Positions 51,049 through 58,552 of a DNA stretch of 64,000 nt are shown piece by piece. Source of the DNA: Paraherbaspirillum soli (GTDB lineage: Bacteria; Pseudomonadota; Gammaproteobacteria; Burkholderiales; Burkholderiaceae_D); assembly GCF_042654985.1 (NCBI RefSeq), contig NZ_JBHSMT010000031.1, positions 116,824 to 180,823 on the forward strand, in the 5' to 3' direction. Under the pieces are notes generated by a model, which ran no database searches, was not told where the DNA came from, and saw nothing but the letters and a program-made list of their open reading frames with translations. The translations under genes and the position numbers were made by a program. Within the stretch, counting starts at the first letter, position 1. Each line of letters opens with the position of its first letter.

Positions 51049-52935
51049 CTACACCATGCGCAAACCCTGTTCGGCATAATCGCCTGCGCCTGGGGGGAGC
51101 GGCGATGCGCTCGCCATTTCCTCCGGATGCGCCTGCTGGCGCAGCCACATTTGCGCATACGCGCCGTTGGCTGCCAGCAATTGCGTGTGGGTGCCGCGCT
51201 CGACGATGCGGCCGTGATCGAGCACCAGGATCTGTGCCGCATCGGCAATCGTCGACAGGCGATGGGCGATCACCAGCGTGGTCCGGTCCTTGGCAATCTC
51301 TTTCAGTTGCGCCTGGATCGCCTGTTCGGATTTGGAATCCAGCGCCGAGGTCGCCTCGTCGAAAATCAGCAGCGCCGGATTCTTCAACAAAGTGCGGGCA
51401 ATCGCCACCCGCTGCTTTTCGCCGCCCGACAATTTCAAACCGCGCTCACCCACCATGGACGCATAGCCGTCCGGCAGCGATTCGATGAAGTCGTGGATAT
51501 GCGCCGCCTTGGCGACCGCGATGATTTCTTCCTTGCTGGCGCCCGGCTTGCCGTAGCCGATGTTGTACTCGATGCTGTCGTTGAACAGCACCGTATCCTG
51601 CGGCACGATGCCGATCGCCTGCCGCAACGACGCCTGCGTGATGTCGCGCAAATCCTGGCCGTCGATCGTGATGCGGCCGCTGTTGATATCGTAAAAACGG
51701 AACAACAGCCGCGACAAGGTCGACTTGCCGGAACCGCTATGGCCGACCACCGCGGTGGTGGTGCCGGCGGCAATCGTGAAATCGACATCGAACAGAATTT
51801 GCCGTTTGCTTTCATAACTGAAATCGACATGCGAAAACCGCACTTGCGCGCCGCCCGTCAGCAACGGTTTGGCAGAGGCGGCGTCGGCGATCTCGCGGTT
51901 TTCGTCGAGCAAATTGAACAAGCGCTCCATGTCGGCCAGACTTTGTTTGATTTCGCGATAAATGACGCCCAGAAAATTTAGCGGGATGTACAGCTGGATC
52001 ATGAATGAATTGACCAGCACCAGGTCGCCCAAGGTCATCTTGCCGTCGATGACGCCTTGCGTGGCGCGCCACAAAATCAAGGTCACCGCCGTCGCAATGA
52101 TCAGCGACTGCCCGGTATTCAACAGCGATAGCGAGCTTTGCGATTTGACCGCAGCGCTTTCGTAACGCATCAGGCCGTCGTCGTAGCGCTTTGCTTCGTA
52201 TTCTTCGTTGCCGAAATATTTGACGGTCTCGTAGTTGATCAGCGAATCGATCGCCTTGGTATTGGCACTGGAATCGAGCGTGTTCATCGTGCGCCGGAAG
52301 TGCGTGCGCCACTCGGTGACGGTGACTGTGAACACGATGTAACTAAGCAGCGCCACGAAGGTAATGCCGGCGAACCAGATGTCGTAGTGCAGCACCAGGT
52401 AGCCCAGCACCAGCGAGATTTCAATCAAGGTCGGCAGGATGCTGAACAAAGCGTACGACACCAGCGATGAGATGCCGCGCGTGCCGCGTTCGATATCGCG
52501 CGTCATGCCGCCGGTTTGCCGATTCAGGTGAAAGCGCAACGATAAGGAATGCAGGTGGCGGAATACCTGCAGCGCAATGGTGCGCACCGCGCGCTGCGTC
52601 ACCCTGGCGAACACGAACTCGCGCAATTCGGTAAACATGGTGGTGCTCAGACGCAGTGCGCCGTACGCCACCAGTATCCCGATCGGCAGCACCAGCAAGG
52701 CTTGCGGATGGCTGGGCGTAATCGTCATGCTGTCGACCAATTTCTTCAGCACCAGCGGCACGCCGACGTTGGCCAGCTTGGCGCCGAGCATGAACAGCAG
52801 CGCCAGCGAGACCCGCCATTTATAGGTCCAGAGGTAGGGTACTAGCGTCTTCAGCGTGGCCCAGTCGCTGCGCTTGATTGACGATGGGGCAGCGCCGGCG
52901 ACGGCTGCCGGCGGCGGGGAGGAGTGATGACGCAT
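51049..52935 (-). CDS. ATM1-type ABC exporter (half transporter)
   Basis: The 628-residue protein joins a six-helix membrane domain (about 40-340) to an ATPase domain with Walker A GHSGSGKST (about 405-413), signature LSGGEKQRVAIARTLL (about 507-522) and Walker B ALLIFDEATSALD. The segments YETVKYFGNEEYEAKRY and GLKLSGGEKQRVA are typical of the ATM1/HMT1/ABCB7 group, which exports glutathione-linked sulfur compounds or metal-thiol adducts. It should work as a homodimer in the inner membrane. No metal-responsive regulator is adjacent. It is divergent from the thioesterase gene. Confidence 0.9.
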   Translation of the reverse strand: MRHHSSPPPAAVAGAAPSSIKRSDWATLKTLVPYLWTYKWRVSLALLFMLGAKLANVGVPLVLKKLVDSMTITPSHPQALLVLPIGILVAYGALRLSTTMFTELREFVFARVTQRAVRTIALQVFRHLHSLSLRFHLNRQTGGMTRDIERGTRGISSLVSYALFSILPTLIEISLVLGYLVLHYDIWFAGITFVALLSYIVFTVTVTEWRTHFRRTMNTLDSSANTKAIDSLINYETVKYFGNEEYEAKRYDDGLMRYESAAVKSQSSLSLLNTGQSLIIATAVTLILWRATQGVIDGKMTLGDLVLVNSFMIQLYIPLNFLGVIYREIKQSLADMERLFNLLDENREIADAASAKPLLTGGAQVRFSHVDFSYESKRQILFDVDFTIAAGTTTAVVGHSGSGKSTLSRLLFRFYDINSGRITIDGQDLRDITQASLRQAIGIVPQDTVLFNDSIEYNIGYGKPGASKEEIIAVAKAAHIHDFIESLPDGYASMVGERGLKLSGGEKQRVAIARTLLKNPALLIFDEATSALDSKSEQAIQAQLKEIAKDRTTLVIAHRLSTIADAAQILVLDHGRIVERGTHTQLLAANGAYAQMWLRQQAHPEEMASASPLPPGAGDYAEQGLRMV

Positions 52936-53005
52936 AGTAATAAAATCTTCAGGAATGGTTTAAGCTACAAAGCTTGTTCATTGTAGCCGTTAGGGAAAAT
53001 CAAAG

Positions 53006-53413
53006 ATGACTGACCAATCCAACAACACCCTCCCCGTCGGCGCCATGCCGCAGTTGCGGGTCATGCCGATGCCGGCCGATGCCAACGCGCATGGCGACGT
53101 ATTCGGCGGCTGGATCATGGCCCAGGTTGATATCGCCGGTTCGATTCCGGCATCGCGGCGCGCCAACGGCCGGGTCGCCACCATTGCCGTCAATTCCTTC
53201 CTGTTCAAGCAGCCGGTGTTCGTTGGCGATCTGCTGTCGCTCTACGCCAACATCGTCAAGGTCGGCAACACCTCGATCACGGTCAATGTCGAAGTCTATG
53301 CCGAACGCAACCGGCTACAGGCGGAAACCGTCAAAGTGACCGAAGCGACGCTGACCTATGTCGCCACCGATGACCAGCGCAAACCGCGCCAGCTGCCGCC
53401 GGTATCGCCGTAA
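53006..53413 (+). CDS. YciA-like acyl-CoA thioesterase
   Basis: The 135-residue hotdog-fold protein has the YciA/BACH pattern: DANAHGDVFGGWIMAQVDIAG (about 24-44; the Asn and Asp are the predicted catalytic residues), then FLFKQPVFVGDLLSLYA and the NVEVYAER strand. It hydrolyses acyl-CoAs, probably of broad chain length. It begins 70 bases from the divergent ATM1-type gene. Not part of an evident pathway here. Confidence 0.92.
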   Translation: MTDQSNNTLPVGAMPQLRVMPMPADANAHGDVFGGWIMAQVDIAGSIPASRRANGRVATIAVNSFLFKQPVFVGDLLSLYANIVKVGNTSITVNVEVYAERNRLQAETVKVTEATLTYVATDDQRKPRQLPPVSP

Positions 53414-53476
53414 ATTCAGGCAGCAAGCGGCAGCTGTCGCAGCCATTGGTTGAAGCCCCACCCCATACTTGCTTTA

Positions 53477-53505
53477 TTGACAATGACATTGCCCGGGGCT
53501 AGAGT
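53477..53505 (+). promoter_or_regulatory. Predicted sigma70 promoter of dgoK-dgoA
   Basis: A perfect TTGACA (53477-53482) and TAGAGT (53500-53505) are 17 bases apart, about 48 bases upstream of dgoK. The -10 matches four of six positions. It is isolated from the thioesterase gene by 63 bases. Confidence 0.65.
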
Positions 53506-53552
53506 ACGCAATCCCGGCTCCCGGCATCGTCTCCAATCCTTCCAGTGAAGCA

Positions 53553-54602
53553 ATGCTCATGAATCCAGCACAGAATCAAACCAGGCTGATCGCGCTCGAC
53601 TGGGGCACCTCGTCGTTGCGCGCATACCGCCTCGGCGCACAGGGCCGGGTGCTGGATCTGCGTTCGCTGCCCTGGGGCGTGATGCAGCTGCCGGAGGTCA
53701 CCACGGCGGTCGCTGCCGGGGTCGATGACAAGACCGGATTTGAATTCGCTTTCGAACAGGCTTGCGGCGACTGGCTGCGCGCTGCGCCGCAGACCCCGGT
53801 GATTGCGGCCGGCATGGTCGGCAGCCGCCAAGGCTGGCGCGAAACTCCTTATCTGCCGATACCGATTGCGATCGATCAGATCGGCGGCAGCTTGAGCACG
53901 GTCAAAACCCGCAGCGGCCAAATCGTCCATATCGTGCCCGGCCTGATCCAGAGTTCGGCGCTGCCGAATGTCATGCGCGGCGAAGAAACCCAGGTGATCG
54001 GCGCGCTGGCGCTGTTGGATGCAGAGCGGAATTCACACACCGCAACAGAAGCGGATCAGGTATTGATCGGCTTGCCCGGCACCCATTCCAAATGGGTGCA
54101 GATACGCCGCCTTGAATCCCAAGACCGCATTACGCATTTCGATACATTCATGACCGGCGAGCTATACGCGGCGTTATGCGGCCACACCATCCTGGGGCGC
54201 ACCATGTCGGCCAGCGATGCCAACGGCGATGATCATGCCGCCTTCGATCGCGGCGTGCTGGTCGCGCAAACCCCGGCCGGACGCAACGGCTTGCTGTCGA
54301 CCATGTTCAGCACCCGGACCTTGGGCCTGACCGGCGCACTGGATGGCGTCGGCCAGCGCGAATATCTGTCCGGACTGCTGATCGGGCATGAAATCGCGGC
54401 ATTGCAAACCCTGCTGAAGGATCAAGCGCAGCAGCCGGCCCGCGTCATGCTGATCGGCGCGGCCGCGTTGTGCGCGCGTTACACCCGGGCGCTCGGCGCA
54501 GTTGGCTTTGATCGAATCGACGTTGCGGCGCAGGCCACCGAACGTGGCTTATGGCAATTGGCGCTGGGAGCTGGCTTGCTGAGGTCCGCTGCAGCGGATT
54601 AA
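53553..54602 (+). CDS. dgoK: DgoK, 2-dehydro-3-deoxygalactonokinase
   Basis: DgoK phosphorylates 2-keto-3-deoxygalactonate in the De Ley-Doudoroff galactonate pathway. The 349-residue protein opens with the ASKHA-type LIALDWGTSSLRAYRL (about 12-27), has the AAGMVGSRQGWRETPYLP segment (about 87-104) and the GTHSKWV motif (about 175-181), diagnostic of the family. A second ATG two codons on is an equal start candidate. It is paired with dgoA, which cleaves its product. Confidence 0.93.
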   Translation: MLMNPAQNQTRLIALDWGTSSLRAYRLGAQGRVLDLRSLPWGVMQLPEVTTAVAAGVDDKTGFEFAFEQACGDWLRAAPQTPVIAAGMVGSRQGWRETPYLPIPIAIDQIGGSLSTVKTRSGQIVHIVPGLIQSSALPNVMRGEETQVIGALALLDAERNSHTATEADQVLIGLPGTHSKWVQIRRLESQDRITHFDTFMTGELYAALCGHTILGRTMSASDANGDDHAAFDRGVLVAQTPAGRNGLLSTMFSTRTLGLTGALDGVGQREYLSGLLIGHEIAALQTLLKDQAQQPARVMLIGAAALCARYTRALGAVGFDRIDVAAQATERGLWQLALGAGLLRSAAAD

Positions 54603-54643
54603 ATCGTCAATCCCGCAAAAAAAGTACACGCCCCACCTCTTTC

Positions 54644-54764
54644 GGGCACCTCGAAAAACCGTAGCGAGCGGCCCAAGGTCGGGGCGAGAAGCGCAGCCGT
54701 ACGGAGGTACGGTGAGCATCACAGCCTCGAGATTGGGCCGCGCAGTAGGTTTTTCGAGGTGCCC
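54644..54764. repeat. Structured stem-loop element, GTAC-core, copy B
   Basis: Terminal arms of 17 bases are perfect (GGGCACCTCGAAAAACC with GGTTTTTCGAGGTGCCC). Inside, GCGGCCCAA pairs with TTGGGCCGC, then TCGGGG with CCTCGA, around a CCGTAC-GGAG-GTACGG hairpin (54698-54712). It occupies most of the gap between dgoK and dgoA. Confidence 0.88.
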
Positions 54765-54795
54765 TCTTTCCTTCGCCTCTTTCCAGGAGCATCCA

Positions 54796-55416
54796 ATGTT
54801 GAAACATGCAATGAAACACTGCGGACTGATCGCTATTTTGCGCGGCGTCCAGCCCGATGAAGTGGCGGCAGTCGGCTTGGCATTGTACGAAGCCGGATTC
54901 AGGGTCATTGAAGTGCCGCTGAATTCGCCTGCGCCGTTCGACAGCATCCGCATACTGCGCGCCAGCCTGGCCGCCGACTGCGTGGTTGGAGCCGGGACCG
55001 TACTGACCCCGGCGCACGTCGATGCGGTCAAAGCTGCCGGCGGTACAGTCATTGTCATGCCGCACAGCGACGCGGCGGTGATCGCTGCCGCCAAACAAGC
55101 CGGACTGGCTTGCGCGCCAGGCGTCGCCACCGTGACCGAAGCGTTCGCCGCATTGGCGGCCGGTGCCGACGTACTGAAAATGTTCCCGGCCGAACAGTTG
55201 GGACCTAGCGTGATCAAGGCATGGCGGGCGGTGATCCCGGCCGAGGTCGCACTGATTCCGGTGGGCGGCATCACACCGGAAAATCTGGCCGCATTGGTCG
55301 ACGCCGGCGCCTCCGGCTTCGGTCTCGGCTCGGCACTGTATCAGCCTGGCCTGACTGCCGCACAGGTCGCTCGCAATGCCGGCAGATTCGTCGCTGCATG
55401 GCGCGCGACGCAATAA
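54796..55416 (+). CDS. dgoA: DgoA, 2-dehydro-3-deoxy-6-phosphogalactonate aldolase
   Basis: Class I aldolase splitting KDPGal into pyruvate and glyceraldehyde-3-phosphate. I start at the ATG at 54796 with AGGAG 6 bases upstream; the frame open from 54712 lies in the repeat and is not coding. The 206-residue protein has the GLIAILRGVQPDE opening, the catalytic-glutamate stretch IEVPLNSP (about 37-44) and the Schiff-base lysine in VLKMFPAEQLG (about 125-135). It follows dgoK with a structured repeat between them. Confidence 0.94.
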   Translation: MLKHAMKHCGLIAILRGVQPDEVAAVGLALYEAGFRVIEVPLNSPAPFDSIRILRASLAADCVVGAGTVLTPAHVDAVKAAGGTVIVMPHSDAAVIAAAKQAGLACAPGVATVTEAFAALAAGADVLKMFPAEQLGPSVIKAWRAVIPAEVALIPVGGITPENLAALVDAGASGFGLGSALYQPGLTAAQVARNAGRFVAAWRATQ

Positions 55417-55465
55417 CTATTTTGATGGCGGCTGCCAGCCGCGGCAATTTGTCCCGAGCAAAAAT

Positions 55466-55500
55466 AAACCCCGGATGCGCTTTTGGCACATCCGGGGTTT
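55466..55500. terminator. Bidirectional terminator between dgoA and fadD
   Basis: AAACCCCGGATG (55466-55477) and CATCCGGGGTTT (55489-55500) form a perfect 12-bp stem. It stands between convergent genes. The T-tracts are short on both sides, but the GC-rich stem is strong. Confidence 0.8.
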
Positions 55501-55550
55501 AATCATTCAGGCCGACGCCTCCGGTCGGATGCCTCCTCGACTCAGAATCT

Positions 55551-57257
55551 CTACGCTACCTTCTGTTGCGCGTCCGCCTTTTGCCCCGGCTTCTCGTCAC
55601 GCAATTCGCGCCGTAAAATCTTGCCGACATTCGTCTTCGGCAACTCGGTGCGGAACTCGATATATTTCGGCCGCTTGTAACCGGTCAGCTGCTCGCGGCA
55701 ATACGCCATCAGTTGTTCAACCGTCAGCGTCGGGTCCTTACGCACCACGAAAATTTTCACCACTTCGCCCGCATGCTCATCCGGCACACCGACGCAAGCG
55801 CATTCCAGAACGCCAGGATGCAGCGCCACGACGCCCTCGATCTCGTTCGGATACACATTGAAGCCGGACACCAGGATCATGTCTTTCTTGCGATCGACAA
55901 TCTTGGTATAGCCGCGTGCATCCATGACGCCGATATCGCCCGATTTGAAAAAGCCGTCAGGCGTCATCGCCTGCGCAGTCTCCTCCGGCCGGTTCCAGTA
56001 ACCCGCCATCACTTGCGGACCGCGAATCGCGATTTCTCCCGGTTCGCCTTGCGCCACGGGGTTACCCGCGTCGTCCAGGATGGCGATCTCGGTGGAAGGC
56101 AAGGGCAAGCCGATGGTGCCGCTGTATTCAGTAATCGAACAGGGATTGGCAGAAGCGATCGGCGACGTTTCCGACAGGCCGTAACCTTCGATGATCGGAC
56201 AGCCGGTGACTTCTTGCCATTTGTCGGCAACCACCTTTTGCACAGCCATGCCGCCGCCAACGCAAACCCGGTAGCCGGAAAAATCCAGCTTGGCGAAATC
56301 CGGATGATGCAGCAGCGCGTTGTACAAGGTGTTCACCGCCGGGAACATATTGATCTTGTATTTCGACAATTCCTTGATCAAACCCGAGATGTCGCGCGGA
56401 TTCGGGATCAGCAGGCTCAATGCGCCTTCACGCATGCCGAGCAGGCTGCACACGGTCAGCGCAAAGATGTGATACAGCGGCAACGCGCACACAAACGCCA
56501 GTTGATCTATTTTCGGTCCCTTGGCCAGATTGGGGAGCAGCCAGGCTTCTGCCTGCAACACGTTGGCGACCACGTTCCGATGCGTCAGCGTGGCCCCTTT
56601 CGAGACACCGGTAGTACCGCCGGTATATTGCAGGAACGCGACATCGTCCTGGCTCAGCGTCACCGGCTTCAGTTGCATGGACGATGCTGCCGACAGCACG
56701 CTATTGAACGTGATGGACCCGGGCAGCGAGAAGCTCGGCACCATCTTTTTCACGTGCCGCACCACCAGATTGACCAGCAAGCCTTTCATGCCCATCAGGT
56801 CGCCCATGCTGGCCACCACGACATGCTTGACCTTGGTGCGGGCGACAACTTGCTGCAATGTGGTTGCGAAATTTTCGAGGATGAAGATCGCTTCGGCGCC
56901 GGAGTCGTTCAGCTGATGTTCAAGCTCGCGCGGCGTGTACAGCGGATTGACGTTGACCACCGTATAGCCGGCACGCAAAACGGCGGCAATCGCGATCGGG
57001 TATTGCAACACGTTCGGCATCATGATGGCGACGCGCGCACCTTTTTGCAGACCTTTGCTTTGCAACCAGGCACCGATTTTGCGCGATAACTGGTCCATCT
57101 CGGCATACGTCAGGTATTTGCCCATGCAGGCGTAGGCATTGCGTGCTGCGTATTTCTGAAACGCTTCTTCCAGCAAATGCACCAGGGAGCTGTATTGCGT
57201 GAAATCGATATCGGCGGGCACGCCTTCAGGATACGAATTGAGCCAAAATTTATCCAT
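55551..57257 (-). CDS. fadD: Long-chain fatty acyl-CoA synthetase, FadD-like
   Basis: Activates fatty acids to acyl-CoA via an acyl-adenylate. The 568-residue protein has the AMP-binding P-loop-like YTGGTTGVSKGA (about 212-223), the YGLSETSP motif (about 357-364), GDIGVMD with the hinge DRKKDMILVSGFNVYPNEIE (about 450-469) and a C-terminal lysine region (GYKRPKYIEF) as in acyl-CoA ligases. The start has AAAGG upstream. It is close in length and motifs to E. coli FadD. It converges on dgoA. Confidence 0.92.
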   Translation of the reverse strand: MDKFWLNSYPEGVPADIDFTQYSSLVHLLEEAFQKYAARNAYACMGKYLTYAEMDQLSRKIGAWLQSKGLQKGARVAIMMPNVLQYPIAIAAVLRAGYTVVNVNPLYTPRELEHQLNDSGAEAIFILENFATTLQQVVARTKVKHVVVASMGDLMGMKGLLVNLVVRHVKKMVPSFSLPGSITFNSVLSAASSMQLKPVTLSQDDVAFLQYTGGTTGVSKGATLTHRNVVANVLQAEAWLLPNLAKGPKIDQLAFVCALPLYHIFALTVCSLLGMREGALSLLIPNPRDISGLIKELSKYKINMFPAVNTLYNALLHHPDFAKLDFSGYRVCVGGGMAVQKVVADKWQEVTGCPIIEGYGLSETSPIASANPCSITEYSGTIGLPLPSTEIAILDDAGNPVAQGEPGEIAIRGPQVMAGYWNRPEETAQAMTPDGFFKSGDIGVMDARGYTKIVDRKKDMILVSGFNVYPNEIEGVVALHPGVLECACVGVPDEHAGEVVKIFVVRKDPTLTVEQLMAYCREQLTGYKRPKYIEFRTELPKTNVGKILRRELRDEKPGQKADAQQKVA

Positions 57258-57480
57258 ATTTTGCCTTTAGTCTCTACTTGTTATAAATACACTTCTACTA
57301 CTTTTCAAGCGTTCCAACATGTTCGAAACGCGACGCTAAAGGAGAAGTGCCATACGTGCAAAAAAAAGCACGGCTGTATTTTTTTATCTTTCGCGATGCT
57401 ATCGGGCAAAGCGCTGGCATGCAAGCATTTTGACGCGTATTTGAGCAAGTCTTCGACTGATGCCTGCCGGCCCTGATAGC

Positions 57481-58533
57481 TTACTGTGAGTTCTGTGCGG
57501 CCAACTCCCGCAGCCGACGCTGCCTTTGCTCCTTGCTCATCGCGGCCAATTTTGCCACTGCAACATAAAATTTGCCGAAGCTCTGCTGCTGCGCCAGCAG
57601 CGCCTGAAATCCCGGCACAAAATCGTAATACGTCGCGACCAACGCCAGGTGAGCGTTGGAAAGCGGCTCGGCAAACCAGCGGTCATAGCCGATATAGCCG
57701 CCCCAGCGCGCTTTCAATGTTTGGTACTCATCCTTTAACGATTGGAAAATCATGCTCTTGCGCTGTATTTTTTGCTGGTCGCTGGCATCGCTCGCATAAG
57801 TCGCCGCCAGTTGTTGCCGGTACTTCAACAACAGCGCCAGAAAATCCTGCTGACGCCCTTCGAATTCGACATAAGCCTGACGCGTCTTAGGATCGGCAGC
57901 GACTGCCAGCCAACGCTCCACGCCGGCCTGTTCGACCGTGGTCGCGAACGATTCGTTGAATTGAGTATCGCCTTTGGCATACACCTTCTGATGCGCCAGC
58001 TCATGAAAAATCAGCCGCGCCAATTCGCCGTCGGGATAATGGATGAAAGTCGACAACAGCGGATCGCTAAACCAGCCGAGCGTCGAATAAGCCGGCACAC
58101 CTGCCACCTGGACGTCGTAGCCTTGCTGCCGCAACTTGGCGCCATAGGCTTGCGCTGCGCTTTCGCTGTAATAGCCGCGATAACTGACGCAACCGGCGAT
58201 CGGGAAACACCACTGCTTCGGTTCCAGCGACAAGGCTGGCGTCGCTACCACATTCCATAGTGCGAACTGGCGCTTCAAATCAGCGTATTCGCTATAACTG
58301 CGGTTGTCGGGCAAATCCAGCTGCTGCACAGCAAAGCGGCGGATCTGCCTGGCCAATTCCAGCTTTGCCTTGAGCCGCTGATCCACCGCCGGATCGCTCA
58401 CCCAATCGTCAATCGGATGCGCCTGTTCCAGCACCGACAACTGGCCATGCACGGCCTGCCCGTAATAGCCAAGCTGGGCACAAGCCGAAGTCAGCAACAC
58501 CAGGAATACGGAAAATAGTAGTCGCACCTTCAT
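57481..58533 (-). CDS. Lipoprotein zinc aminopeptidase (COG4324-like)
   Basis: A 350-residue predicted lipoprotein: the signal ends in the lipobox LTSAC with the lipidated cysteine at residue 18. A gluzincin-like active site follows, HELAH at 177-181 (two zinc histidines, catalytic Glu) and NESFA at 193-197 (third ligand Glu). I associate this layout with the putative aminopeptidases of COG4324; the substrate is unknown. It lies 19 bases downstream of the molybdopterin oxidoreductase, so the two may share a transcript. Confidence 0.85.
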   Translation of the reverse strand: MKVRLLFSVFLVLLTSACAQLGYYGQAVHGQLSVLEQAHPIDDWVSDPAVDQRLKAKLELARQIRRFAVQQLDLPDNRSYSEYADLKRQFALWNVVATPALSLEPKQWCFPIAGCVSYRGYYSESAAQAYGAKLRQQGYDVQVAGVPAYSTLGWFSDPLLSTFIHYPDGELARLIFHELAHQKVYAKGDTQFNESFATTVEQAGVERWLAVAADPKTRQAYVEFEGRQQDFLALLLKYRQQLAATYASDASDQQKIQRKSMIFQSLKDEYQTLKARWGGYIGYDRWFAEPLSNAHLALVATYYDFVPGFQALLAQQQSFGKFYVAVAKLAAMSKEQRQRRLRELAAQNSQ

Positions 58534-58552
58534 GTGCCGACGGGACCGTTTT

